A DNA stretch of 24,199 bases from CADDYX01 sp045809925 (GCA_045809925.1 JBJMWX010000138.1:1-24199), one strand, 5' to 3'; shown: positions 1 through 8,290, counted from the stretch's first letter. Notes: generated from the letters alone by a model not told the origin. Made by a program: numbers and translations.

Positions 1-197
1 CGCTCGGCACTCGCGAGCACTTTCTCGTGGTGGCGCGACATCTCGGAACACTACAGACGCAGGAGCAATTGTGCCAATCCGCGCGGATGAATGAGGGACC
101 GCCATTCAGTCAAAGACGGATCGCGACCTGAGCTTGGCCGCCGTTGACGGGGGCGCAACCTGGCCGCGCGCGGAGAACGCGGCCCACCCGCATCACC
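1..197. other. window edge, no gene assigned
   Basis: No complete gene is visible here. Two short reading frames run into the window edge. One is plus strand, positions 3-131, and could be the last 42 residues of a gene. The other is minus strand from an ATG at 42, reading MSRHHEKVLASAER before the edge, and could be the start of a gene following the response regulator. All three plus frames stay open for at least 88 bases, so openness alone decides nothing. I cannot choose between them. Confidence 0.3.
162..184 (-). terminator. possible terminator hairpin after the response regulator
   Basis: A perfect 7-bp inverted repeat (GGCCGCG at 162-168, CGCGGCC at 178-184, 9-base loop) lies 14 bases beyond the stop codon of the minus-strand response regulator. 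No T-run follows it on the minus strand, so it is not a classical intrinsic terminator. It may still mark the end of the transcript or protect its 3' end. Confidence 0.25.
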
Positions 198-1595
198 TCA
201 GCGCAACGCGATCGAGTAACGCTTCATCTTGTTGTAGAGCGTCGGCCGCTGAATCCCGAGGAGCTCTGCCGCCTTTTTCTTGTTTCCATGGCAGCGCGCG
301 AGCGCCTGGAGAATCGCTTTCCGCTCCACGTCGTCGAGACTTTGCGGGCCATCTCCATCGTGGTGGTTGTGATCGATGTGCTGCAGCATCGGCGGCAACT
401 GGACCTCCGAAGGTAGCTCCTTCACGGTGATGCGGCCCTGCCGCGCCAGAACGACGGCGTACTCAATTGTGTTCTGCAACTCGCGCACGTTTCCCGGCCA
501 GGAGTAATCGAGCAGCTTCTGAAATGCTTCCGGCGTGATCTCCGGTTCCGGTTTGTTCAGCTGGGCCGCAAATCGTTTTACGAACGATGCCACCAGCGGC
601 GGAATGTCCTCCTTCCGCTGCCGCAATGGCGGCACCTCGATCTGAAACGTGTTCAGCCGATAATAAAGATCCTGGCGCAGCCGGTTCTCGGCCAATGCTC
701 TTGCGATCGGACGGTTCGTCGCCGCGACGACACGGAAATCGACCTTGAAAGTTTTGGTGCTGCCGAGCGGCCGGTACTCGCGTTCCTGCAGGACTCGAAG
801 AAAACGCGTCTGCAACTCAGGCGGCATTTCGGAAATCTCATCGAGGAACAACGTGCTGTTATTGGCCGCCGCAATCATGCCCGGAAAATCGTTCATCGCG
901 CCGGTGAATGCCCCGCGGACGTAACCGAAGAGCTCACCTTCAATCATCGCCTGCGGAAACGCGGCGCAGTTCAGCTTTACCATCGGCTTGTTCGCGCGCC
1001 TGCTGCGAGTGTGAATCACATTGGCGATCACCTCCTTACCCACGCCGCTTTCGCCGGTGATGAGCACATTTGCGTCCGAGGGCGCCATCGCGCGCACAAT
1101 CTCGTCGATCTGCTGCATCACCTTGCTTTTGATGATGGGCGCAAGCTTCGTTTCCGCGATCTCGAGTCGTTTCTCGAGTTGCTGTGTTTTCTTGCGCAAC
1201 TGCTCGGTCTCGCGGAGGAGCGATTGTTTCTCGAGCGCCTTCTCTACCAGGCTGATCAACTCCTCCGGCGCGTAGGGCTTGCTGATGAAGTGATAGGCGC
1301 CACGCTTGATCGATTCGATCGCGTTGTTCAACGAGTCGTGCGCTGTGAGAATAACGACCTGCGTTTCCGGATGCTCGGTCTTGATGTGATCGAGCATCTC
1401 GAGCCCATCGGCATCCGGCAGCTGCAGATCGAGCAGCACGAGCGCGGGCGAATCGCTGCCGAGCGCGCGCTTGCCTTGCGCCGCGGTCGACGCTGTCTGT
1501 ACCTCGTAACCGCGCCGGGTCAGGAGCGCTTCGAGTGTGAGCAGGATCGGCCGCTCGTCATCGATAATAAGAATGCGTCGGTTATCGGAACTCAT
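198..1595 (-). CDS. sigma-54-dependent response regulator, NtrC/AtoC type
   Basis: Cytoplasmic transcription activator of 465 residues with the full three-domain layout. The receiver (about 1-120) has the acidic pair D12/D13, phospho-acceptor D56, T84 and K106. A coiled linker rich in E, K, L and Q (about 111-155) follows. The AAA+ domain (about 155-385) has Walker A GESGVGKE at 181-188, the sigma-54 contact loop GAFTGA at 228-233 and Walker B TLFLDEIS at 248-255. A C-terminal Fis-type helix-turn-helix (about 440-463, KKAAELLGIQRPTLYNKM) binds DNA. All key residues are present, so it should be an active, phosphorylation-controlled ATPase that opens sigma-54 promoters. The ATG has no strong Shine-Dalgarno. 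It lies 119 bases after a kinase-like gene on the same strand, its probable partner. Its targets cannot be read from the sequence. Confidence 0.95.
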   Translation of the reverse strand: MSSDNRRILIIDDERPILLTLEALLTRRGYEVQTASTAAQGKRALGSDSPALVLLDLQLPDADGLEMLDHIKTEHPETQVVILTAHDSLNNAIESIKRGAYHFISKPYAPEELISLVEKALEKQSLLRETEQLRKKTQQLEKRLEIAETKLAPIIKSKVMQQIDEIVRAMAPSDANVLITGESGVGKEVIANVIHTRSRRANKPMVKLNCAAFPQAMIEGELFGYVRGAFTGAMNDFPGMIAAANNSTLFLDEISEMPPELQTRFLRVLQEREYRPLGSTKTFKVDFRVVAATNRPIARALAENRLRQDLYYRLNTFQIEVPPLRQRKEDIPPLVASFVKRFAAQLNKPEPEITPEAFQKLLDYSWPGNVRELQNTIEYAVVLARQGRITVKELPSEVQLPPMLQHIDHNHHDGDGPQSLDDVERKAILQALARCHGNKKKAAELLGIQRPTLYNKMKRYSIALR

Positions 1596-1623
1596 TCAGC
1601 GGGGGGGATCAGCGGGTTGGCCG

Positions 1624-1649
1624 GTTGGTGCTGGCAAGCGTGCACCAAC
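1624..1649 (-). promoter_or_regulatory. hairpin between kinase and regulator genes
   Basis: An 8-bp perfect inverted repeat (GTTGGTGC at 1624-1631, GCACCAAC at 1642-1649, 10-base loop) sits in the 119-base gap between the kinase-like gene and the response regulator. In a shared transcript it would form a stable stem about 30 bases before the regulator start. It could damp read-through or stabilise the downstream message. No T-run or known riboswitch consensus is seen. Confidence 0.3.
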
Positions 1650-1714
1650 AACCAGCAAAACATCTGCCAGCCCAGCAGCCTTCATTCAACCCCGGCCGAC
1701 TGATTTGGTTGTGC

Positions 1715-2422
1715 TCAGCCGGTCCTGCCGGCAAGCGGCAGTCGAACCGTCGTGACGAGCGACGCGCTGGTGGGGTCATAGCGGGCATCAAACTGGCCGT
1801 TGTGGCCATCGATGATACGCCGCACGCGGTGCAGGCCAAGACCATAATGGCCGTGGCTCACCGACTGGAACGGCTCGTGTCCCCATAGATCGGTCGTGCG
1901 CTTAAATTCCGGCTTCGGCTCGCGTAAAGTGAAAACGAATTCGCCGTCATAACCATGCACGTCCGCCGAGACAGGTCCGCTGGCGCGCGCGTGCCGAAAG
2001 GCGTTGTCGAACAACTCGACCATCGCCTGTTGCAACGCTTGCGGATCGATGTTCAGCGCCGCGCTTCCGTCGACCTTGACGTTCCAATGTACATCGCCGC
2101 TCTTGTCCGGCAGTTGCTGCGCGAGCTTTAGCCGCAGGTCTTCGACGAAGTCCGCCGCGCCATATTCCATCGCCGTCAGTTTCACATCCGCAATCGTGGA
2201 AGAGAGTTTTTGCAGGGCCACGGCTGCTTCGCTCAGCACTCCGCGCAGACGTTTGATCTCAGTTTTCGACTCGGCGTCTTGAGCGAGCTCGCCGACAAAC
2301 GCCGCCTGCAGTTCGGCGGCATTCAGGTGATTGCGAAGGTCATGACTCAGCTGCCGTACGAAGCGAACCACATCCTGCATCGCCACACGCGGTTCGGAAT
2401 TCGGCCCTGCCTGGTCACCCAT
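1715..2422 (-). CDS. soluble histidine-kinase-like protein with degenerate ATP lid
   Basis: About 235 residues from the ATG at 2422. An in-frame TTG at 2458 would add 12 residues; neither start has a clear Shine-Dalgarno. It has a HisKA-like helix with H-box SHDLRNHLNA (H27) and a HATPase_c region with N-box VELFDNAFRHA (N140), an EPF segment and GLGL at 194-197. There is no membrane segment, PAS, GAF or HAMP domain, so it must take its signal from a partner or act as a phosphotransfer protein or phosphatase. The G1 motif (DxGxG), expected about 30 residues after the N-box, is absent: the aligned place reads TLREPKPEF. That should weaken nucleotide binding. It starts 47 bases after pgi and precedes the NtrC-type regulator, so partnership is likely from position. 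The family call is good; kinase activity is uncertain. Confidence 0.75.
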   Translation of the reverse strand: MGDQAGPNSEPRVAMQDVVRFVRQLSHDLRNHLNAAELQAAFVGELAQDAESKTEIKRLRGVLSEAAVALQKLSSTIADVKLTAMEYGAADFVEDLRLKLAQQLPDKSGDVHWNVKVDGSAALNIDPQALQQAMVELFDNAFRHARASGPVSADVHGYDGEFVFTLREPKPEFKRTTDLWGHEPFQSVSHGHYGLGLHRVRRIIDGHNGQFDARYDPTSASLVTTVRLPLAGRTG

Positions 2423-2469
2423 CTCGCGACAAAATGCGTACACCGCGCGGACGTGCAACTGCCCGTGCG

Positions 2470-4044
2470 TTACGAATTGACAAAAAACTTCCGGGCGCTC
2501 GGTGCGGTGGCGCCATCGCTTCGCACCGTCGGATCGTTGGCAGCCAGGTGAACGAGGGCGTGGAAAACATCCTCAGCGTCTGCGCCGACCGTGCCGGCGA
2601 GCTCGTCCGCGGTGTTGCCGGGCGCCTTGCCGAGCTTCGCCCGCACCTGCTGCTGTAACTGCAGCACGCGCGTCGCGGCTTTCTTGCCCGCCTCCACACC
2701 CGGCTGGTGATATGCGTTCACGTTCACGAGCGACCCGTAGAAGCCGACGGCCCGTTCATAAAGCGCAATCAACGCGCCGACCGTAGATGGATTTACCTCG
2801 GGAATGCTGATCGTCATCGATTCGCGGTCGCTCTCGTAGAGGGCTGAACGCGTGCCGCGCAGGAATCCCTGCAGATAATCGCCACTCGTCACGCCGGGTT
2901 CGACTTCGAAGCGCCCACTGCGCCGGTCCTTGCGCACTTCGATGAAGGTGACGAAGAAATTCAGGACGCCGTCGCGCAACTGCTGGACATAGGCGTGCTG
3001 GTCGGTCGAGCCTTTGTTTCCATAAACCGCGATGCCCTGGTGAACGACTTTGCCGTCGAGGTCTTTCTCCTTGCCTAACGACTCCATCACGAGCTGCTGC
3101 AGATATTTGCTGAACAACATCAGCCGGTCCTTGTAAGGCAGCACCACCATGTCTTTCTCACCGCGGCCGTTCGTCGCGTAGAACCACATCAGTGCGAGAA
3201 GCATCGCTGCGTTGCGCGCGCCATCCCCAGCGCGCGTGTGCTCATCCATCGCTGCCGCTCCGGAGAGAAATGCATCGATATCGAATCCCTGCAGCGCCAT
3301 CGGCACGAGCCCGACCGCGCTCATGACCGACGTGCGGCCGCCGACCCAATCCCACATCGGAAATCGCGCCAGCCATCCGTTGCGCTCGGCGTGCTTGTCC
3401 AGCTCGCTCCCATCGCCGGTCACCGCCACCGCATGTTTGGCAAAATCCAAGCCTGCTGCGCGAAACCGCTCTTCCGCCTCGAGCATGCCGTTCCGCGTCT
3501 CTTTCGTGCCGCCCGATTTTGAAATCACAACCACGATCGTCCGTGGCAAGGCGTCGCCGATCGCGGCAAAGACACGGTCAAAGCCGTCCGGGTCGGTGTT
3601 GTCAAAAAAGTTGATCCGCAGCGGATCGCGCGCTGTCCCGAGCGCCTCGGCGATGAATTGCGGACCAAGCGCGGATCCGCCAATCCCAATCAACAGTATT
3701 TGTTCGAAGGGCCGTCCGTCCTTCGTCGCGATTCGGCCGACGTGCACGTCGTCCGCGAAACGTTTGATGTTGGCGCGCGTCTCGGTGATCTCGCGCCGAA
3801 GCTCTTCATTCGGCGCGAGCTTCGCATCCCGCAGCCAATAATGCCCGACCATCCGCTCCTCGTCGGGATTGGCGATCCCGCCGCTCTCGAGCGCTTGCAT
3901 GGCAGCGAACGCATTCTCTACCCGCGGCTGCATGGTCTCGAAAAAATCGTCAGCAAACCGCATCCGGCTGATATCGACCAACAGCCCGAGATCGTCGTAG
4001 GCGAGAAAGTATTTTTGAAACCGCTCCCACAGTGAAGCACTCAT
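2470..4044 (-). CDS. pgi: glucose-6-phosphate isomerase
   Basis: Cytoplasmic enzyme of 524 residues interconverting glucose 6-phosphate and fructose 6-phosphate in glycolysis and gluconeogenesis. Family signatures are all present: the phosphate-binding IGIGGSALGPQ (119-129) and SKSGGTKET (175-183), VGGRTSVMSAVGL (234-246), catalytic Glu321 in MESLGKEKD, His350 in GSTDQHAYVQQ and Lys454 in QPGVEAGKK. The length fits the shorter bacterial PGI forms (E. coli 549). The ATG at 4044 is the first in-frame start before the SIS domains; no strong Shine-Dalgarno is seen. It is followed after 47 bases (or 11, if the TTG is used) by the histidine-kinase-like gene, so the three minus-strand genes may share a transcript. 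The upstream region is rich in repeats. Confidence 0.97.
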   Translation of the reverse strand: MSASLWERFQKYFLAYDDLGLLVDISRMRFADDFFETMQPRVENAFAAMQALESGGIANPDEERMVGHYWLRDAKLAPNEELRREITETRANIKRFADDVHVGRIATKDGRPFEQILLIGIGGSALGPQFIAEALGTARDPLRINFFDNTDPDGFDRVFAAIGDALPRTIVVVISKSGGTKETRNGMLEAEERFRAAGLDFAKHAVAVTGDGSELDKHAERNGWLARFPMWDWVGGRTSVMSAVGLVPMALQGFDIDAFLSGAAAMDEHTRAGDGARNAAMLLALMWFYATNGRGEKDMVVLPYKDRLMLFSKYLQQLVMESLGKEKDLDGKVVHQGIAVYGNKGSTDQHAYVQQLRDGVLNFFVTFIEVRKDRRSGRFEVEPGVTSGDYLQGFLRGTRSALYESDRESMTISIPEVNPSTVGALIALYERAVGFYGSLVNVNAYHQPGVEAGKKAATRVLQLQQQVRAKLGKAPGNTADELAGTVGADAEDVFHALVHLAANDPTVRSDGATAPSARKFFVNS

Positions 4045-4078
4045 GGGCTGACGCTAGCGAGTCGAAGGCTCGCAGGGC

Positions 4079-4147
4079 AACTCCGAATGGCTTCGCGAGC
4101 GAGGTCCGAACGCTTTCGCGAGCCACCTCCGAATGCCTGCTCGGGAT
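4079..4147. repeat. three 23-base imperfect tandem repeats
   Basis: Units at 4079-4101, 4102-4124 and 4125-4147 share the frame A(A/G/C)(C/G)TCCGAA(T/C)G followed by CTTTCGCGAGC or a variant. Units 1 and 2 match at most positions, and unit 3 diverges in its second half. The array lies upstream of pgi on its coding strand and abuts the palindromic element at 4152. There are no spacers between the units, so it is not a CRISPR. Confidence 0.6.
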
Positions 4148-4151
4148 TGCT

Positions 4152-4221
4152 TGTAGGGCAACCATTTCTGGTTACACGCGCGACGATGTCTTAACCGGCA
4201 GGTGGGAATGCCTGCCCTGCA
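4152..4221. repeat. TGTAGGGC palindromic element, copy A
   Basis: It begins TGTAGGGCAACCATTTCTGG and ends GGGAATGCCTGCCCTGCA, so the ends are imperfect inverted repeats. It matches copy B (8227-8290) almost base for base apart from a 6-base length difference in the middle, and matches both ends of copy C (8393-8473). It contains no reading frame and resembles REP/MITE-like intergenic elements. It lies about 300 bases before the large secreted-protein gene. Confidence 0.75.
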
Positions 4222-4516
4222 AATCCGGCCCGCAGCCGCCGTAGCCGGTCACATTACTTCCTTAAACGTAGAAAATACGTATCGACTTTAGTCAGGTTTT
4301 TGCTGAACCTCCCGCGATCCCCAACCGGTGCACACCACAATACCAGTCCACAACGGTGACCACGTCCGAACCGTTGCGGTGGTGCTCTAACCAACGCATG
4401 CAGTCGCACCTTATCTTCGTGCCAAGGACGCATCGGTCGTGAGCTATCTGCCGATGGCTCTCCCTCCGCTCTTTCAGTCCGCAATCGAACCGGCCTGATC
4501 CCGCAGCTCAACCGCT

Positions 4517-7500
4517 ATGAAAAGACAAACACCCTCAACTGCCGCTCGCACCGTGCTCGGAGCGCTCTTCCTCACCCTCAGTCTCGGTCTGATTGTCGTC
4601 GCGGTGAACTTCAACGTGCTCAGCGACGGGCGCTCCGGTGCGCTGTATGCGCAGGCCGGACCGACGCCGATTCCACAGGCGCCCGCGGATACTGGCCCGA
4701 AGATTGGCTATGAGAACTTCACCGCACCCGGAGTTTTGACGCCGGTCAAAACGACAGAAGCCGGCCAGCAGCCAAATTCTGTTGAATATCTCGGGCGTAA
4801 CGCCGGTGAGCCATCCGTCGGCAGCAACTGGGCGACCGGTGTGGCTAACTTCCAGTCCGGCCTGCAGACCTTGTTCATCACCTTTGATGAGAGCTGTCCG
4901 TTAAGCGGATTGTCCGCAAACTGGGTCAATCGAGCTGCGCCGACGTCCGTTGCCGTCGACTCGGACCCGATCGGTTTTACTGACCGAAGTTTTACCGACA
5001 CGCTGGGCAAGCACAGCCGCGTTTTCGCTGGCGAGTTGACCCTGCTGAGCCCGAACACGGTAAAAATTTCCTACTCAGATGATGACGGTTCTACCTGGGT
5101 GCCGACACAAAGCGGCGGACTGGCTTCGGCGGTCGATCACGAAACGATCGGTGGCGGCATCTATGCAACTCCGGTGCCGCCGAGGCCCCCCGGAACGGTT
5201 TACCCGTACGCCGTCTACTATTGTTCGCAGGACATCGCGACCGCGCTCTGCTCACGCAGCGACAACGGCGGGTTGAATTACGGTCCCTCCATCCCGATTT
5301 ACTCTCTGGCCGACTGCGGCGGCCTCCACGGGCATGTCAAAGTTTCTCCGAAAGACGGCACCGTCTATGTTCCGAACCCAGACTGTGATTCGCCGTCGAA
5401 ACAAGCAGTCGTCGTCTCCGACGATAATGGGACGACATGGACGGTACGTGACACGCCGATCGCAACAACTGGCGGCAGCAGCGATCCGTCGATCGGCATC
5501 GATAGCGACGGAAAAGTTTACTTTCTCGGTGCTGCCAACAGCACTAAGGCGATCGTGGCTACGTCGATCGACAAAGGGGCGCATTGGACAAACGTTTTCG
5601 ATCTCAGCTCCGAGTTCGGGCTGAACCAGATCGCGTTCCCCGCTGCGGTAGCCGGTGATTCTGGTCGCGCCGCGGTTGCCTTTTATGGATCGACCGGCAC
5701 CGGCGACTCAAATGCCGCTGGCTTTCAGGGCGTGTGGCATCTTTACGTCTCGCACACCTTTGATGGCGGGCAGCACTGGACCACGACTGACGTAACTCCA
5801 AACGCACCGATGCAGCGCGCCGGCCTGCTCCGTGGCGGTGGAGCGAACATCACTCGCAACCTCCTCGACTTCTTTGATATCACGATCGATCGGGATGGCC
5901 GCGTCGTCGTCGGCTATGTAGATGGGTGCGAAGGCGGACCCTGCAAACAGGCAGCGGACAGCGCCACTGGCAATGCTTATACCTCAACTGCGGTGATCGC
6001 TCGGCAATCGAGCGGCCGTCGCTTCCTGCAGGGGAAAGATCCAGCCACTGCTACCTCCGTGCCGGGAATGCCTTCCGTCACACAACGGCGGGTTGGCCAG
6101 ACTGTTCACCTCGGATGGTCGGAGGCCGATACCGGCAACTCACCGATCACTGGTTACCAAATTTGGAGGGGCGCGGCGAGTAACACCGAGACATTGCTTA
6201 CCACCGTGCCTGGAACTCAGACCGGCGGAAGCTTTGATGACCTGACGGCAACCGACAACAATGCCACCTACTACTACAAGGTTCTGGCCGTTAATGCTGT
6301 CGGCACTTCCTGTGCAAATAATGAAGTCGCGGCGCCCTACGTCGGGGAAGTGTGCAGCGGCATTATCATGCACAAGAACGATCCGAGCCATCCGGAGGCC
6401 AACGCCAAGACTGCCACGCCGCCCTCGCTCCTGATTGACTACATTTCAGTGGGTGAGCCGCCTAACAAGCCCGGCATGTTCATGTTCAAAATGAAGGTGA
6501 ACGATCTCTCGACCGTTCCACCTAACAGCCGGTGGAGGATTACCTGGAACTCAGCGGATGCGGAAACTTATCCATGCATGCCCAATCCAGACCAAATCGA
6601 CGACCCGATTTGTGCCCAGCAGTTTTATGTCGGTATGACGACCGGGCCTTCCGGCCCTCCGACGTTTGAATACGGCACACTCGCCGATGCTGGGGTCCCG
6701 GCGGTCTTCGTCATTTCAGAAACAAAGCAGGGTGACATCTCGGCCAACGGCAGCAACTACCAGGCGGACGGCACGATCACGATGTTTGCGCCGAAAACCG
6801 CTTTCGGCCCTCAGAAACCTGCTCCCGCCAAGGCACCTCCGATCGGTTCGTTGCTGGGCGCGATGGGCGGTCGAACATTGACCGGTGACGCACCGGGGAG
6901 CCCGGAGAGCAAGCTCGAACGCTCGAATGCCTTCGTCGACCATACATTTATCAAGGCGCAGGCTGATAACGGCTATCCCGCCTCGACCTACATGGTCGCT
7001 GGAAACATCGCTTGCGAGACAGCGAACAATCCGCCGACCGCGGTCTTGAAGGCGGATCCCAAAACAGGCAGTGCGCCGTTGAAGGTCACCTTCGATGGCA
7101 CTGGCTCGAGCGACCCTGATTTCAGCGACACGATCGCGACCTACACATTCAGTTTCGGGGACGGCAGTCCCGATGTGACAGGCGGAGCGCCGATTGTCGA
7201 TCACAGCTACACCGCCGACGGCACCTACGTTGCCAGCCTGGTCGTGACCGATTCACGCGGGGCCAAAAGCCAGAATACGGCCCTGCAGGTGATCATAGTA
7301 GGCAATAACCCCACGCCGACACCGACTCCTGCACCGTCGGGAACGCCGTCAGCTACACCAACGCCTACCGCGTCACCGACCGCGACTCCAACACCTACTC
7401 CGACACCTGGCAGTACCCCGGCCAACGTGCAGCTACTGAACATCTCGGGGCGCGTCTATGCACAGACTGGCGACAAGGTGGGAATTGCCGGCTTCATCAT

Positions 7501-8218
7501 TACCGGCTCGGGCACGAAGCGTGTCATGGCGCGCGGTCTCGGACCTTCGATGAAGGCCAACGGCATTCCGGTTCAGGGACGGCTCCAGGATCCCTACCTT
7601 GAGCTTCATGATCTCAATGGGAGCGCTCCGCTGGTGAACGACAACTGGCGCGATACCCAGGAAGCTGAGATCGAGCAGACCGGTCTCGCACCATCCGATG
7701 ATCATGAATCGGCAATCGTGAAGCGATTGCCGGCCGGCAACTACACGGCGATCATCCACAGCGCCGATAACAGCACTTCGGGTGTCGGTCTCGTCGAGCT
7801 GTTTGACCTCAGTTCCGTCGAGCCCGGCGAGCTCGGCAACCTTTCCGTGCGCGCTGATGTTGGCACCGACGACAACGTTCTGATTGATGGATTGATTCTG
7901 CGCGGCGCCGACCCGAAGCGCGTTCTGTTCCGCGCGCTTGGACCATCGCTCAACGTGAATGGCACACCGGTCGACGGCAGGTTGCAGGACACGACGTTGG
8001 ACGTTTACGACGCCAATGGGAACATTCTGCGTAGTAACGATAACTGGCGCGACGCGCCCAACGCCGGCGAGATCGAGGCGACCGGCATCGCGCCGCCCGA
8101 CGATCGCGAAGCCGCTGTCCTGCTCACGTTCCAGCCGGGCAACTACACAGCAGTCGTGCGCGGCGCGAATCGCACCACCGGCATCGGTCTGGCAGAAGCC
8201 TACAAGCTGACGAACTAG
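4517..8218 (+). CDS. large secreted modular protein (Asp-box, FnIII, PKD, duplicated C-terminal domain)
   Basis: 1233 residues. An N-terminal Sec signal or anchor (about 12-33, LGALFLTLSLGLIVVAV) is followed by a region with sialidase-type Asp boxes (SDDDGSTW at 187-194, SDDNGTTW at 301-308, IDKGAHW at 351-357, FDGGQHW at 415-421), which suggests a beta-propeller. Then come a fibronectin type III domain (about 515-605), a domain of unknown role with paired cysteines (about 612-830), a PKD domain (about 838-930), a Pro/Thr linker (932-968) and two tandem copies of a domain of about 130 residues (971-1106, 1107-1233), each with GPS and NDNWRD motifs. I associate the last domain with Chthoniobacterales exported proteins. 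It is likely extracellular and may bind or cut polysaccharide or glycoprotein, but no catalytic residue set is visible. Repeat elements flank the gene. The ATG has no strong Shine-Dalgarno. Confidence 0.85.
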   Translation: MKRQTPSTAARTVLGALFLTLSLGLIVVAVNFNVLSDGRSGALYAQAGPTPIPQAPADTGPKIGYENFTAPGVLTPVKTTEAGQQPNSVEYLGRNAGEPSVGSNWATGVANFQSGLQTLFITFDESCPLSGLSANWVNRAAPTSVAVDSDPIGFTDRSFTDTLGKHSRVFAGELTLLSPNTVKISYSDDDGSTWVPTQSGGLASAVDHETIGGGIYATPVPPRPPGTVYPYAVYYCSQDIATALCSRSDNGGLNYGPSIPIYSLADCGGLHGHVKVSPKDGTVYVPNPDCDSPSKQAVVVSDDNGTTWTVRDTPIATTGGSSDPSIGIDSDGKVYFLGAANSTKAIVATSIDKGAHWTNVFDLSSEFGLNQIAFPAAVAGDSGRAAVAFYGSTGTGDSNAAGFQGVWHLYVSHTFDGGQHWTTTDVTPNAPMQRAGLLRGGGANITRNLLDFFDITIDRDGRVVVGYVDGCEGGPCKQAADSATGNAYTSTAVIARQSSGRRFLQGKDPATATSVPGMPSVTQRRVGQTVHLGWSEADTGNSPITGYQIWRGAASNTETLLTTVPGTQTGGSFDDLTATDNNATYYYKVLAVNAVGTSCANNEVAAPYVGEVCSGIIMHKNDPSHPEANAKTATPPSLLIDYISVGEPPNKPGMFMFKMKVNDLSTVPPNSRWRITWNSADAETYPCMPNPDQIDDPICAQQFYVGMTTGPSGPPTFEYGTLADAGVPAVFVISETKQGDISANGSNYQADGTITMFAPKTAFGPQKPAPAKAPPIGSLLGAMGGRTLTGDAPGSPESKLERSNAFVDHTFIKAQADNGYPASTYMVAGNIACETANNPPTAVLKADPKTGSAPLKVTFDGTGSSDPDFSDTIATYTFSFGDGSPDVTGGAPIVDHSYTADGTYVASLVVTDSRGAKSQNTALQVIIVGNNPTPTPTPAPSGTPSATPTPTASPTATPTPTPTPGSTPANVQLLNISGRVYAQTGDKVGIAGFIITGSGTKRVMARGLGPSMKANGIPVQGRLQDPYLELHDLNGSAPLVNDNWRDTQEAEIEQTGLAPSDDHESAIVKRLPAGNYTAIIHSADNSTSGVGLVELFDLSSVEPGELGNLSVRADVGTDDNVLIDGLILRGADPKRVLFRALGPSLNVNGTPVDGRLQDTTLDVYDANGNILRSNDNWRDAPNAGEIEATGIAPPDDREAAVLLTFQPGNYTAVVRGANRTTGIGLAEAYKLTN
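7310..7420 (+). repeat. Pro/Thr-rich linker, low-complexity DNA
   Basis: This in-gene stretch of about 37 codons is almost all Pro, Thr, Ser and Ala in (TP)n style. It separates the PKD domain from the C-terminal domain pair of the secreted protein. Such linkers are usually extended and flexible. At DNA level it is a degenerate ACNCCN hexamer repeat, prone to length change. Confidence 0.85.
7427..8215 (+). repeat. tandem duplication of C-terminal domain coding sequence
   Basis: Residues 971-1106 and 1107-1233 of the secreted protein align along their length. Shared anchors are GDKVGIAGFII / TDDNVLIDGLI, KRVMARGLGPS / KRVLFRALGPS, NGIPVQGRLQD / NGTPVDGRLQD, VNDNWRDTQEAEIE / SNDNWRDAPNAGEIE and AGNYTAIIHSA / PGNYTAVVRGA. 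The copies have diverged considerably, so the duplication is old and not a recent slippage event. Confidence 0.85.
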
Positions 8219-8226
8219 CCCATATT

Positions 8227-8290
8227 TGTAGGCCAACGATTCCGGGTTGCCGATGTCCTGAACCGGCAGGCAGGAAATGCCTGCCCTGCA
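8227..8290. repeat. TGTAGGGC palindromic element, copy B
   Basis: It starts 8 bases after the stop of the secreted-protein gene. It reads TGTAGGCCAACGATTCCGGG, then GATGTCCTGAACCGGCAGG, and ends AATGCCTGCCCTGCA. It shares GATGTC(C/T)T(G/A)AACCGGCAGG with copy A, well beyond chance. The GGCAGGCAGGAAATGCCTGCC part can fold back on itself. It might act as a transcription stop for the upstream gene, but there is no T-run. Confidence 0.75.

Larger units (their letters stand above)
4045..4516. other. 472-base intergenic region, repeat-bearing
   Basis: This is the divergent gap between pgi and the large secreted-protein gene. From left to right it holds a 23-base tandem repeat (4079-4147), one copy of a TGTAGGGC palindromic element (4152-4221), a short AT-richer patch (about 4252-4300), and then sequence without recognisable genes. 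An 85-codon minus-strand frame (4254-4511) has no domain and no Shine-Dalgarno and I do not call it. Promoters for both flanking genes must lie here, but no convincing -35/-10 pair stands out. Confidence 0.6.

Noticed and set aside
3..131. Possible C terminus of a plus-strand gene at the window edge
   Set aside because: All frames stay open over this short stretch and a minus-strand start at 42 is equally plausible, so no call is made.
1011..1703. Plus-strand open frame of 230 codons over the response regulator
   Set aside because: It is antisense to a regulator with all domains intact; the product shows no domain.
4079..4147. CRISPR array
   Set aside because: The repeats are directly adjacent without spacers, only three units are present, and no cas genes are visible.
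4254..4511. 85-codon minus-strand frame in the pgi/secreted-protein gap
   Set aside because: Arg-rich, no domain, no ribosome site, and it would lie in the likely promoter region of the secreted-protein gene.
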